A DNA stretch of 64,000 nucleotides from Pseudomonas alloputida (lineage in GTDB: Bacteria > Pseudomonadota > Gammaproteobacteria > Pseudomonadales > Pseudomonadaceae): positions 2,081,501 to 2,145,500 of the forward strand of contig NZ_CP128540.1 in NCBI RefSeq assembly GCF_021283545.2, read 5' to 3'. Of the stretch, positions 1-9,149 are shown piece by piece. Position 1 is the first letter of the stretch; each line of letters opens with the position of its first letter. The notes below the pieces were generated by a model. It was not told the DNA's origin and did not search any database. It saw only the letters and a list, made by a program, of their open reading frames with translations. A program made the translations under genes and the position numbers.

Positions 1-1137
1 GCCACCGCACTGGCCCAAGACCTGGCCGGCGAGTCGTTGGTCGATTACAGCTCGGGCATGTTCCTGGCCGCGCCCCGGCGTACGGGCAAGAGCACCTTCC
101 TCAACAACGACTTCATACCGGAATGCGTACAGCGCGGCTGGCTACCGGTTTACGTCGACCTGTGGTCGGATCGCGACGCCGCCCCTGCGCAGCTCATCAG
201 CGGCGCCATCGGTACTGCGCTGGCCAGATTCGAAGGTGCGCTGGCCAGGACCGCGAAAAAGGCCGGTATCGACAAGATCAACCTGCTGCGCACCCTGAGC
301 TGGGATTTCACCCGCCCGCAACTGCCTGCGGGGACTACCCTGGCCCAGGCGCTTGCCGTGTTGCATCAAGTATCAGGGCAGTTGGTAGTACTGATCATCG
401 ACGAGGCTCAGCACGCCCTTAACAGCGAAGATGGCCTTAATGCGATGTTCGCGCTGAAAGCCGCGCGTGACCACCTTAACCGTGGCGACCGTCCGGACGG
501 CTTGCGCCTGGTGTTCACGGGCTCTAGTCGCGACAAGCTGGCCAACCTGGTACTCAAGAGCAAGCAGCCATTCTTTGGTGCCAGCATCACGCCATTTCCG
601 TTGCTGGGGCGTGAATATGTCGAATTCATCACCGCCTTGTGGAACCGTCGCCTGGCCGACAGTAACCAGTTCAAGGTAGAGGACCTGGCATACGCGTTCG
701 AATTGGTCGGCCGGCGCCCGGAAATGCTCAACAAACTGTTGGCCGAAGTTAGCGTCGGCCTGGGTGAGGCGGGCAACCTGGGTGAACTGCTGCGCAATGG
801 GGCGCTGAACCATCAAGCTGGGGTGTGGAGTGACTACGAAAGCGCTTGGAACGAACTTACGCCGTTGCAGCAGGCCGTGCTAGAGGTCATGGCCGAGCGC
901 ACGCTGGGCCGGCAGCCGTTTTCCCCGTTTACCGAGCAAACCCTGGTTGAGGTCAGCCGCAAGCTGGAGCAGGCCCAGGCGGTAGCCAACGTCAACACGG
1001 CAAACGTACAGAAGGCCCTTGATGCCCTGCGCGACAAGGAGCTGGTATGGAAGGCCAATCGTGGCGAGTACGCGTTGGAGGATACTGCCATGGCCGAATG
1101 GCTCGCCCGCGACCAGGCAGTCGCCGGCCACAGGTGA
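1..1137 (+). CDS. AAA-type ATPase, 5'-truncated by the window edge
   Basis: The frame is open from base 1, so the true start probably lies upstream; a TTG at 37 would leave 366 codons but has no clear ribosome site. The Walker A motif APRRTGKST is at bases 70-96 (Lys at 88-90). A Walker B stretch VVLIIDEAQ ends near base 411, and a sensor-I-like LVFTGSS lies at about 508-528. This is the layout of ORC/STAND-type AAA ATPases with a C-terminal helical region. There is no signal peptide or membrane segment, so it should be cytoplasmic. A secreted subtilase starts 53 bp after its stop on the same strand, suggesting cotranscription. ATPase activity is well supported by motifs; the biological role is unknown. 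Confidence 0.8.
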   Translation, partial: ATALAQDLAGESLVDYSSGMFLAAPRRTGKSTFLNNDFIPECVQRGWLPVYVDLWSDRDAAPAQLISGAIGTALARFEGALARTAKKAGIDKINLLRTLSWDFTRPQLPAGTTLAQALAVLHQVSGQLVVLIIDEAQHALNSEDGLNAMFALKAARDHLNRGDRPDGLRLVFTGSSRDKLANLVLKSKQPFFGASITPFPLLGREYVEFITALWNRRLADSNQFKVEDLAYAFELVGRRPEMLNKLLAEVSVGLGEAGNLGELLRNGALNHQAGVWSDYESAWNELTPLQQAVLEVMAERTLGRQPFSPFTEQTLVEVSRKLEQAQAVANVNTANVQKALDALRDKELVWKANRGEYALEDTAMAEWLARDQAVAGHR

Positions 1138-1190
1138 ACCTTTGAGGTGCCCCGTAAGTCGCACTCACAGGGAGCGCGTGGGGTGATTGC

Positions 1191-2900
1191 ATGAAGGGTG
1201 TCCTGATCTTGCTGTTATGGCTTTGCAGTCTTGGAGCACAGGCTGCAGCAGACACGCTGCGCATCAAGCAGCTGCAGCGTTGCGGCGACTTGTTCAGCGA
1301 TAGCCAGCAGCGATGGTGCCTGTGTGCCGAAGGGCTCCGGGCAAATCTGCCAACGGTATGGCTCGGCGGTACGCGGCTGTCAGAAGCCGATATCGAGCGC
1401 CAAGGTGACCGGCTAACGCTGAAACTGGCGAGACAAGCCCAGCGCAGCGCCCCGCTCTGGCTGGCCGATGGCGGCCGCACCAGCAACCCGGTATGGCTGA
1501 CCCGCCAGCGCAGTCATGTGATCGCCGCAGGGCCTGATGAAGTGGCGAAGAACATGGATGGCCTGACCACTTATGTCGATCTGGTCAGCTTGTTGATCGA
1601 AGAAAAATACGACGGCCTCGGCGAGGCCCGGCGCATCGCCGGTAAATACGGCGCCCAGGTTGTCGGTGCCATACCGCCGCTGAATGTCTACCAGCTGCGC
1701 TTGCCGGTAGAGGACCTGGTGCAGCGCGATGCGATGGTCCTGCGCATGGGTAGTGAAGTCAGCGTGGATGCCGTGATTGTCGAAGAATCCGCCCCCGAGC
1801 GCGGGGAGGAGGGCAATGGGCGCGGAACCCGGGCCATCGACCAGGCGGACGAATGGGCCGCCAACCGCTTCATGGACGCGCTGTATTTCTACCGGCGCCG
1901 GATTGCCGCCTCAGGCTTGCCGGTGAAGCCCGTGCGGGTCGGGGTAATCGAGCGCGAAGTGGACTTTGACGCCCCGGGGTTCAGCCATTATCGAGGGGGC
2001 TGCGAACAAGGCCAGACATGCCTCTACGCTCGCGACGGTAACCGCCCGGCAAGCCACGGCAGCCATGTCGCAGGCATTCTCGCTGCGCAGGGTGAGGGCT
2101 TTTTGCCGGGGCTGGGCAAGCACAGCCCTGGCTTCGAGGTGATGGTAGAGCGCAACTCGGATGCCGGTATCACCGCCAACATCGCTGCCTCGGTGAACCT
2201 GGTCGAAGATGGCGTGCGGGTGCTGAACTGGAGCTGGGGCATTCACCGGGTCGGCGCGCGCGATGTCAACGGTGATGAGGTTGATTCGCTGGTGCGTTCC
2301 GGGCTGGCAATGAGTGGCTACGAGGAGTTGCTTGAGGAGTTCTTCCTCTGGCTGCGCAAGGAGCACCCTGATGTGGTGGTGGTGAATTCGGCGGGCAATG
2401 GTGCGTCCTGGTCGGGGACCGATGAATATCGCCTGCCTTCGTCATTCATCACCGAACAATTGCTGGTGGTGGGCGGGCATCAGCGCAGTGGCAAGGCTAC
2501 GGCAGTTGAGGCCCACGATCATGTGCGCAAGCGTCACAGTTCCAATATCGACATGCGCGTGGATGTCAGTGCTGCTGCCTGCATACGCCCCGTGTCTGCC
2601 GAGGCTGCGCATTGCGGCACGTCGTACGCAACACCCTTGGTGACTGCCACTGTGGCGACGATGCTGTCGATCAACCCGGCACTTACCCCGGAACAGGTGC
2701 GCATGTTGTTGCGGCGCAGTGCCTTGACCCTGGGCGCCGAACAGGATTTCGAAGCGATGGATGCCGAAGACCTGACGGCGCCGATCCTGCCCTCAGAGCG
2801 TGGTGGCCGCCTGAACGACCCGGACCTGGGCCGTTCGGCGCGCCTGGACATGCAGCGTGCGCTGGACCTGGCCGTGCAGAGCCTGGAACGGGTGCGTTGA
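1191..2900 (+). CDS. Exported S8 (subtilisin-family) serine protease with Glu at the catalytic Asp position
   Basis: 569 aa. Residues 1-20 form a signal peptide ending AQA-A, so the protein is exported. Residues about 125-200 resemble an S8 propeptide (YGAQVVGAIPPLNVYQLRL). The protease domain runs from about 245 to 520. The His motif SHGSHVAG has H289, the oxyanion motif is NSAGN (N403), and the Ser motif GTSYATP has S478. The Asp block, normally VAVIDTG, reads GVIEREVD, placing Glu254 where the catalytic Asp should be; D258 or D260 are other candidates. A GGGAG-like site precedes the ATG. The AAA ATPase upstream is likely its partner. The family is clear, but activity is uncertain because of the Asp-to-Glu change. 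Confidence 0.85.
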   Translation: MKGVLILLLWLCSLGAQAAADTLRIKQLQRCGDLFSDSQQRWCLCAEGLRANLPTVWLGGTRLSEADIERQGDRLTLKLARQAQRSAPLWLADGGRTSNPVWLTRQRSHVIAAGPDEVAKNMDGLTTYVDLVSLLIEEKYDGLGEARRIAGKYGAQVVGAIPPLNVYQLRLPVEDLVQRDAMVLRMGSEVSVDAVIVEESAPERGEEGNGRGTRAIDQADEWAANRFMDALYFYRRRIAASGLPVKPVRVGVIEREVDFDAPGFSHYRGGCEQGQTCLYARDGNRPASHGSHVAGILAAQGEGFLPGLGKHSPGFEVMVERNSDAGITANIAASVNLVEDGVRVLNWSWGIHRVGARDVNGDEVDSLVRSGLAMSGYEELLEEFFLWLRKEHPDVVVVNSAGNGASWSGTDEYRLPSSFITEQLLVVGGHQRSGKATAVEAHDHVRKRHSSNIDMRVDVSAAACIRPVSAEAAHCGTSYATPLVTATVATMLSINPALTPEQVRMLLRRSALTLGAEQDFEAMDAEDLTAPILPSERGGRLNDPDLGRSARLDMQRALDLAVQSLERVR

Positions 2901-2983
2901 GCGGTGGCCGCTGTCAGACAAATTCCGTAACATCGCGCCTCTCGTTTTTCTAACGTCCGTCAGGACTGCACCACAGGAAGCCC

Positions 2984-4426
2984 ATGAAGCCCGCCCGACT
3001 ACGCGCCGACCTGCTCGCCGGCCTCACCACCTCGTTCGCCTTGGTCCCCGAGTGCATCGCCTTTGCCCTGGTGGCCCACCTCAACCCGCTGATGGGCCTG
3101 TATGGCGCGTTCATCATTTGTACCCTGACGGCGCTGTTCGGCGGGCGGCCGGGGATGATCTCCGGCGCTGCCGGCTCGATGGCGGTGGTGATCGTCGCCT
3201 TGGTGGTGCAGCACGGCGTGCAGTACCTGCTGGCCACGGTGCTGCTGGGCGGTGTGGTGATGATCCTGTTCGGCCTGCTGCGTCTGGGCAAACTGGTGCG
3301 CCTGGTGCCATACCCGGTCATGCTTGGCTTCGTGAACGGCCTGGCCATCGTCATCGCCATGGCTCAGCTGGAGCATTTCAAGGACGGCGAACACTGGCTC
3401 AGTGGCACGCCGCTGTACCTGATGATCGGCCTGGTGGCGCTGACCATGGCGGTGGTTTATGTGCTGCCGAAACTGACCCGCGCGGTGCCGCCGGCCTTGG
3501 TGGCGATCCTCGGTGTTGGCCTGGTGGTGTACGTGCTCGGGCTGCCTACCCGCACCCTGGGCGACATGGCGCACATCGCCGGTGGCCTGCCGGGGCTGGC
3601 GCTGCCGGATGTGCCTTGGAATCTGGAAACCCTGAAGATCATCGCCCCCTACGCGGTGCTGATGGCCATGGTCGGCCTGCTGGAAACCCTGCTCACCCTC
3701 AACCTGACCGACGAAATCACCGAGAGCCGTGGCTTCCCGGACCGCGAGTGTGTGGCATTGGGCGCTGCGAACATGGTGTCGGGCCTGTGCGGCGGCATGG
3801 GCGGCTGCGCGATGATCGGGCAGACGGTGATCAACCTCAGCTCCAATGGCCGGGGGCGGTTGTCGGGGGTGGTGGCCGGGGTGATGATTCTGCTGTTCGT
3901 GCTGTTCCTGTCGCCGCTGATCGAGCGTATTCCACTGGCGGCGCTGGTCGGAGTGATGTTCGTGGTGGCCCAGCAGACCTTTGCCTGGGCGTCGTTGCGG
4001 GTGTTGCACAAGGTGCCGGTGAATGATGTGCTGGCGATCGTTGCGGTGACTGTGGTCACGGTGCTGACCGACCTGGCCATGGCGGTGCTGTTCGGTATCA
4101 TCATCGCGGCGCTCAACTTTGCCTGGCAGCATGCGCGGGAGCTGTATGCCGACACCCATGAGGACGCGGAGGGCGGCAAGTGTTATCAACTGCATGGCAC
4201 GCTGTTCTTTGCCTCGACCACCTCGTTCCTCAACCAGTTCGACACGGCCGGGGACCCGGCCCAGGTCACGCTGGATTGCCAGCATTTGAGCTTTGTCGAT
4301 TATTCGGCCGTTGCGGCGCTGAAAACCCTGCGCGAGCGCTATGCCAAGGCGGGCAAGCATTTGCGCGTGGTGCATTTGTCGGAGCGGTGCAAGAAGCTGT
4401 TGAAGCGGGCGGGCGAGCAGCATTGA
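2984..4426 (+). CDS. SulP-family inorganic anion transporter with STAS domain
   Basis: 480 aa inner-membrane protein. The N-terminus (LRADLLAGLTTSFALVPECIAF) is the typical SulP opening. Ten or more hydrophobic segments follow up to about residue 390. A C-terminal STAS domain spans about 395-478, with the core TLDCQHLSFVDYSAVAAL. The family moves sulfate, bicarbonate or other anions by proton or sodium symport or by exchange; the substrate cannot be told from sequence. The length is slightly short for SulP (often 490-570) because the STAS part is compact. The ATG follows an AGGAAG ribosome site. It is followed by an inverted REP pair and then by convergent fusB, so it is probably monocistronic. 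Confidence 0.9.
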   Translation: MKPARLRADLLAGLTTSFALVPECIAFALVAHLNPLMGLYGAFIICTLTALFGGRPGMISGAAGSMAVVIVALVVQHGVQYLLATVLLGGVVMILFGLLRLGKLVRLVPYPVMLGFVNGLAIVIAMAQLEHFKDGEHWLSGTPLYLMIGLVALTMAVVYVLPKLTRAVPPALVAILGVGLVVYVLGLPTRTLGDMAHIAGGLPGLALPDVPWNLETLKIIAPYAVLMAMVGLLETLLTLNLTDEITESRGFPDRECVALGAANMVSGLCGGMGGCAMIGQTVINLSSNGRGRLSGVVAGVMILLFVLFLSPLIERIPLAALVGVMFVVAQQTFAWASLRVLHKVPVNDVLAIVAVTVVTVLTDLAMAVLFGIIIAALNFAWQHARELYADTHEDAEGGKCYQLHGTLFFASTTSFLNQFDTAGDPAQVTLDCQHLSFVDYSAVAALKTLRERYAKAGKHLRVVHLSERCKKLLKRAGEQH

Positions 4427-4440
4427 AAACTGTTGCGGTC

Positions 4441-4546
4441 TGTGCCGGCCTCTTCGCGGGTAAACCCGCTCCTACAGGGGGGCGCACAATGTTTGGGCCT
4501 GCGGCCATCCTGTAGGAGCGGGTTTACCCGCGAAGAGGCCGGCACA
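4441..4546. repeat. Inverted REP pair (REPIN) between sulP and fusB
   Basis: Two copies of the P. putida-type REP lie head to head: 4441-4478 (TGTGCCGGCCTCTTCGCGGG onward) and its reverse complement at 4509-4546. The spacer is about 30 bp. The pair sits between two convergent genes, where it can form a long hairpin and may act as a bidirectional transcription end. Confidence 0.9.
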
Positions 4547-4556
4547 GGAGAACCGC

Positions 4557-6668
4557 TTACTCCCCGCGGCTCTTCTTGACGATGCCATCGGCAATGCTCG
4601 CCGGGGCCTCGGCATAGCGGGTGAACTCCATCGAGAAGCTGGCCCGGCCCTGGGTCATCGAGCGCATCGAGGTGGCGTAGCCGAACATTTCACCCAACGG
4701 CACTTCGGCACGTATCACCTTGCCAGCCGGTGTTTCATCACCGTCCTGGATCATGCCGCGACGTCGGCTCAAGTCGCCGAGGATGTCGCCCTGATATTCC
4801 TCCGGCGTCACCACCTCTACCTTCATCACCGGCTCCAGCAACACTGCGCCGCCTTTCTGCGACAACTGCTTGGTGGCCATTGACGCGGCGATCTTGTAGG
4901 CCATCTCGTTTGAGTCGACATCGTGGTACGAGCCGTCGAACACGGCGGCCTTGAGGTTGATCAGTGGGTAGCCGGCAAGCACGCCGTTCTTCATTTGCTC
5001 CTCGATACCCTTCTGGATGGCCGGGATGTACTCGCGGGGTACCACGCCGCCGACGATCTCATTGATGAACTCCAGGCCTTCTTTGCCTTCATCACCGGGG
5101 GCGAAACGGATCCAGCAATGGCCGTATTGGCCACGGCCACCGGACTGGCGCACGAAACGCCCCTCGATCTCGCAGGTATTGCGGATTTTTTCCCGGTAGG
5201 CCACCTGCGGCTTGCCGATGTTGGCCTCGACGTTGAACTCGCGGCGCATGCGGTCGACGATGATGTCCAGGTGCAGCTCGCCCATGCCCGAGATGATGGT
5301 CTGGCCAGTCTCTTCATCGGTACGCACGCGGAATGAGGGGTCTTCCTGGGCCAGCTTGCCCAGCGCGATGCCCATTTTTTCCTGGTCGGCCTTGGTTTTC
5401 GGCTCTACTGCGACGGAAATCACCGGGTCGGGGAAGTCCATGCGTTCGAGAATGATCGGTTTGTCCATGTCGCACAGGGTGTCGCCGGTGGTCACGTCCT
5501 TCATGCCGATCAGTGCGGCGATATCGCCGGCACACACGTCCTTGATTTCGGCACGCTGGTTGGCATGCATCTGTACCATGCGGCCGATGCGTTCCTTCTT
5601 GCCTTTGACCGAGTTGAGTACCGCATTGCCTGAACTGAGCACGCCGGAATAAACGCGGGCGAAGGTGAGGGTGCCGACGAACGGGTCGGTGGCGATCTTG
5701 AAAGCCAGTGCCGAGAACGGCTCTTTGTCGTCGGCGTGCCGTTCCAGGTGCTTTTCTTCATCATCCGGGTCGGTGCCGCGGATGGCAGGAATTTCCGACG
5801 GGGCGGGCAGGTAGTCGATCACCGCGTCGAGCATCAGCGGCACGCCCTTGTTCTTGAACGATGAGCCGAGGATGGTGGGCACGATTTCGTTGGCAATGGT
5901 GCGCTGGCGCAACCCGGCCTTGATCTCTTCGATGCTCAGCTCCTCGCCATCGAGAAACTTCATGGTCAGCTCGTCATTGGCCTCGGCCGCAGCTTCGATC
6001 ATGTGCGCGCGCCATTCGTCGGCCAGAGCCTTCAGTTCGGCGGGGATTTCTTCTTCGCGGTAGCTGGTGCCCTGGTCGGCATCGTTCCAGTAGATGGCCT
6101 TCATCTTCACCAGGTCGATCTGGCCCATGAAGTTTTCTTCGCTGCCGATGGCCAGCTGGATGGGCACCGGGTGGTGCCCCAGACGTTGATCGATCTGCTT
6201 GACCACGCGCAGGAAGTCGGCCCCCTGGCGGTCCATCTTGTTGATGTAGGCCAAGCGTGGCACGTGGTACTTGTTGGCCTGGCGCCAGACTGTCTCGGAC
6301 TGCGGCTCGACGCCGTCCGCGCCGCTGAAAACCACGACCGCGCCATCGAGCACGCGCAATGAGCGCTCCACCTCGATGGTGAAATCGACGTGGCCTGGGG
6401 TGTCGATGATGTTGAAACGGTACTTGTGGGCGAACTGCTTGGTCGAGCCTTGCCAGAATGCTGTGGTCGCCGCCGAGGTGATGGTGATGCCGCGTTCCTG
6501 CTCCTGGGCCATCCAGTCCATGGTCGCCGCGCCATCGTGCACTTCGCCCATCTTGTGGTTGACCCCGGTGTAGAACAGGATCCGCTCGGTGGTCGTGGTC
6601 TTGCCGGCATCCACGTGGGCGACGATGCCGATATTGCGGTACAGCTCGATGGGCGTTGTGCGGGCCAT
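4557..6668 (-). CDS. fusB: Elongation factor G, second copy (EF-G 2)
   Basis: 703 aa translational GTPase that drives ribosomal translocation and/or recycling in the cytoplasm. The G1 motif AHVDAGKTT is at residues 17-25, the DTPGH motif follows at about 91 and NKMD at about 145. Domain II, the EF-G-specific domain IV region ([12 protein letters not shown]) and the C-terminal domain V ([18 protein letters not shown]) are all present, so the protein is full length. It stands alone, not in the rpsL-rpsG-fusA-tuf operon, which marks it as the second EF-G that pseudomonads carry. Division of labour between the two copies (translocation versus recycling) is known in other bacteria and only inferred here. 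Confidence 0.93.
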   Translation of the reverse strand: MARTTPIELYRNIGIVAHVDAGKTTTTERILFYTGVNHKMGEVHDGAATMDWMAQEQERGITITSAATTAFWQGSTKQFAHKYRFNIIDTPGHVDFTIEVERSLRVLDGAVVVFSGADGVEPQSETVWRQANKYHVPRLAYINKMDRQGADFLRVVKQIDQRLGHHPVPIQLAIGSEENFMGQIDLVKMKAIYWNDADQGTSYREEEIPAELKALADEWRAHMIEAAAEANDELTMKFLDGEELSIEEIKAGLRQRTIANEIVPTILGSSFKNKGVPLMLDAVIDYLPAPSEIPAIRGTDPDDEEKHLERHADDKEPFSALAFKIATDPFVGTLTFARVYSGVLSSGNAVLNSVKGKKERIGRMVQMHANQRAEIKDVCAGDIAALIGMKDVTTGDTLCDMDKPIILERMDFPDPVISVAVEPKTKADQEKMGIALGKLAQEDPSFRVRTDEETGQTIISGMGELHLDIIVDRMRREFNVEANIGKPQVAYREKIRNTCEIEGRFVRQSGGRGQYGHCWIRFAPGDEGKEGLEFINEIVGGVVPREYIPAIQKGIEEQMKNGVLAGYPLINLKAAVFDGSYHDVDSNEMAYKIAASMATKQLSQKGGAVLLEPVMKVEVVTPEEYQGDILGDLSRRRGMIQDGDETPAGKVIRAEVPLGEMFGYATSMRSMTQGRASFSMEFTRYAEAPASIADGIVKKSRGE

Positions 6669-6741
6669 GGCGGACTACCTGTGGGTGGACGGATTCCACC
6701 AAGTTAGCAGACCGGTGGAATCCTGCCCTGCCACCGGGCCG

Positions 6742-7167
6742 TCAGTCGGTCTGGGCTTGCAGCATCCACTGGCCATCCACTTCACGGGCCAGGCCGCTGG
6801 CCGGCAGCAAGGCCAGCAGGCGCGTGTGCAGGGCGGCCTCGGTGAAGGTCTTGAGGATGGTCAGGTCCAGCGCACCGACCAGGTTGAGATCAGCCTTGGT
6901 GTACGACAGCCAGGCTTTTTTCAACACCTGGGCGACGTCGCTGCCAGCGGTGCTGGCGAACCGGCGGTGCCACTGGCGGCCTTCGAAGGTGAAGTTGTGC
7001 GCGTGGCTGTAGGTGCTTTGGTCGGCACCTTCTACGCAGCGGTGGCAGCGGCATGGGCCCTCGCCGAAGGCATTGCGCAGGTAGCTGTTGAAGTCCACGA
7101 CGGGCTTGAGGGACAGGCGTTTGTCGACTTCGAACAGGTCGGCGATCAGGGGTTCTTCGGCGCTCAC
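6742..7167 (-). CDS. Conserved hypothetical protein, 141 aa
   Basis: I take the GTG at 7165-7167 as start because GAGGA lies seven bases before it; a longer frame to 7224 lacks such a site. The product begins VSAEEPLIADLFEVDKRL. Near residue 40 it has a Cys/His-rich patch (CRCHRCVEG then HAHNF) that could bind a metal. There is no signal peptide or membrane segment. The C-terminal half is predicted helical with a hydrophobic run (LLALLPASGLA). It lies 73 bp upstream of fusB on the same strand and could share its transcript. I do not recognise the family. Confidence 0.7.
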   Translation of the reverse strand: MSAEEPLIADLFEVDKRLSLKPVVDFNSYLRNAFGEGPCRCHRCVEGADQSTYSHAHNFTFEGRQWHRRFASTAGSDVAQVLKKAWLSYTKADLNLVGALDLTILKTFTEAALHTRLLALLPASGLAREVDGQWMLQAQTD

Positions 7168-7310
7168 TCGGGATCCTCGTGTGGTGTGGCGTGCATCGGC
7201 GGGCACCCTAACAGATCGGGGCATTCAGATCACCTGTTGCAGGCCCGGCTCTTCCCAGGCAGACCCGCCCCTCACAGGTGCCCTGCATACCCCAAGCAAC
7301 ATGCGATCGC

Positions 7311-7340
7311 TGTGGGAGCGGGCGTGCCCGCGAAGAGGCC
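7311..7340. repeat. Single REP element
   Basis: The sequence TGTGGGAGCGGGCGTGCCCGCGAAGAGGCC variant matches the REP core with the GGGAGC arm. It lies between two divergently oriented small genes (stop-free spacer 7168-7413). No inverted partner is visible nearby. Confidence 0.75.
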
Positions 7341-7413
7341 AGTAGAGACAACAGAGACGGCCTGCCGTACTCTACGCGCCCGTACGCCTATACACCCACC
7401 GAGGTAACCCCGT

Positions 7414-7716
7414 TTGAGCACCAAGTACCCGTACATCGCCACTGTGACCATCAGCGCCGAAGACCGTGGCGGAGATACCGAGGCTTCGGAAAACCCCAAG
7501 ATGTGCGTGGGCCTGGAAGCGGTGACCGAAACCCTGAAGAAGGTGCATTTCGTCGGTACGCTCGCGGCCCCTGAGAAACCGGCCACGCACATTTGCGTAA
7601 CCCTGGAGAACGGCCTGACCTATTACGGCCCGATCGTCAACGGCCATGCCGAACTGGAAGGCGGCTGGATCGCCTTCGAGTCCGACATGCTTACCCCGGA
7701 AGAACTCGGCCTGTAA
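7414..7716 (+). CDS. Conserved hypothetical protein, 100 aa
   Basis: The start is TTG at 7414, preceded by GAGG (CACCGAGGTAACCCCG), and no ATG lies near it. The product (STKYPYIATVTISAED...) is acidic and probably a small beta-rich soluble protein; residues about 55-85 read as alternating strands (HICVTLENGLTYYGPIVNG). There is no signal peptide or cysteine pair. It ends four bases before the stop of the convergent aminotransferase gene. The family is not recognised. Confidence 0.65.
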   Translation: MSTKYPYIATVTISAEDRGGDTEASENPKMCVGLEAVTETLKKVHFVGTLAAPEKPATHICVTLENGLTYYGPIVNGHAELEGGWIAFESDMLTPEELGL

Positions 7717-7719
7717 GCC

Positions 7720-8970
7720 TCAGTTCAGTTCTGCCAGGCACTGCTCGAGGATATCCAACCCCTCCTCGAGCACCTCGGCCTCGATAGTCAGCGGTGCCAG
7801 CAGGCGAATGATGTGCCGCGCCTTGCCGCTGGGCATCAGCAGCAGGCCCCTGGCTCGGGCGGCCTCCATCACCTTGGCCAGTTGTGCCGGTGCCGGGCTG
7901 CCATCGGCATTGGCGAACTCGATCCCTCGCATGGCGCCCACGCCGGTCAGGCGGCCGATGTACGGGCTCAGGCCCGAAGCCTTCCAGCGCTCATAGCGGC
8001 TGACGATGGCCTGTTCCTGCCGTTCACCCCAGGTTGCAAGGTTTTCGTCGGTCATCTGCGCCAGGCTGGCCAAGGCCGCCGCACAGGATATCGGGTTGCC
8101 CGAATAGGTGCCACCCAGGCCGCCCTTGGGCAGCGCCGCCATCAATTCCTTGCGCCCGACCACTGCACCCAGCGGCATACCGCCAGCGATGCTCTTGGCC
8201 AGCAACAGCAGGTCGGACTCGATGCCCAGGCGCGGAAACGCGAAGCGCTGGCCGGTGCGGCCGAAGCCCGACTGGATCTCGTCGATGATGATCAGGATGC
8301 CACGCTCGTCGCAGAAGCGGCGCAGGGCCTGGGCGAAGGCCGGGTCCAGGGCAAGGAAGCCGCCTTCACCCTGCACGGGCTCGAAGATGAACGCCGCGAC
8401 GTCCTCCACCGCCAGCTCGACGCTGAACAGGCGGTCCATGGCCTTGAGCGCTTGCTCGCAGGTAACTCCGGTATCCGCGCTGGGGTAGGGCAGGTGATAC
8501 ACCGGCCCGGGCAGTTCGCCGACCCGCTGCTTGTAGGGGGCGACCTTGCCATTGAGGTTCAGGGTGGCCAGGGTGCGGCCATGGAAGCCGCCGTCGAACG
8601 CGATGATGGCGCGTTTGCCGGTGGCGCCACGGGCCACTTTCAGGGCGTTTTCCGCCGCTTCCGCGCCGCTGTTGGTGAGCATGCCGGCCAGTGGGTAGCT
8701 GACTGGCACAAACTGGCTCAGTTGCTCCATCAGGGCCAGGTACGGGCCGTGGGGGGCCGCGTTGAAGGCGTAGTGGGTCAGGCGGGTGGCCTGAGCCTGG
8801 ATGGCCTCGACCACAGCGGGGTTGCAGTGGCCCAGGTTGAGCACGCCGATACCGCCGACGAAGTCGATGTAACGTTTGCCGTCAGTGTCCCAGACTTCGG
8901 CATTACGGCCATGGGAAAGTGTGATCGGGTGAACGATGGCAATGGATTGGCTGATACTTTCCTGGTTCAT
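7720..8970 (-). CDS. gabT: Class III PLP aminotransferase, probable 4-aminobutyrate transaminase
   Basis: 416 aa, the usual length for GabT. It would transfer the amino group of GABA (or 5-aminovalerate) to 2-oxoglutarate, giving succinate semialdehyde. Family features: NSGAEAAENALKVAR near 105, the HGRT motif near 138, FEPVQGEGG near 205, IIDEIQSGFGRTG near 235, the PLP lysine K259 in LLAKSIAGG, and the GGTYSGNP loop. It is a paralog-type GabT next to a LysR regulator and a GabP-like permease, which supports GABA use. Substrate choice between GABA and other omega-amino acids is inference. Confidence 0.88.
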   Translation of the reverse strand: MNQESISQSIAIVHPITLSHGRNAEVWDTDGKRYIDFVGGIGVLNLGHCNPAVVEAIQAQATRLTHYAFNAAPHGPYLALMEQLSQFVPVSYPLAGMLTNSGAEAAENALKVARGATGKRAIIAFDGGFHGRTLATLNLNGKVAPYKQRVGELPGPVYHLPYPSADTGVTCEQALKAMDRLFSVELAVEDVAAFIFEPVQGEGGFLALDPAFAQALRRFCDERGILIIIDEIQSGFGRTGQRFAFPRLGIESDLLLLAKSIAGGMPLGAVVGRKELMAALPKGGLGGTYSGNPISCAAALASLAQMTDENLATWGERQEQAIVSRYERWKASGLSPYIGRLTGVGAMRGIEFANADGSPAPAQLAKVMEAARARGLLLMPSGKARHIIRLLAPLTIEAEVLEEGLDILEQCLAELN

Positions 8971-9092
8971 GGGGCACGCGGACCTTGTTCGAGTTTCTTA
9001 TTATCCAAGCGTGTCGGCGGGTTATTCCGCAAACGAATTATTCGATTGCGATCATTCCATGGATTCGTGATCTAGCCGGTTTTTTGGGTTGG

Positions 9093-9130
9093 CTGTGCCG
9101 GCCTCTTCGCGGGCAAGCCCGCTCCTGCCA
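9093..9130. repeat. Single REP element upstream of gabT
   Basis: GCTGTGCCGGCCTCTTCGCG followed by GGCAAGCCCGCTCCTGCC is a REP copy with the CAAG variant centre. It lies in the 179-bp gap between the aminotransferase start and the LysR stop. Confidence 0.8.
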
Positions 9131-9149
9131 GAGGCCGGGGCAGGTCAAA

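Noticed and set aside
2999..4423. 474-codon minus-strand open frame opposite sulP
   Set aside because: It covers the sulP gene exactly; composition is a low-complexity His/Gln/Arg shadow with no family motif.
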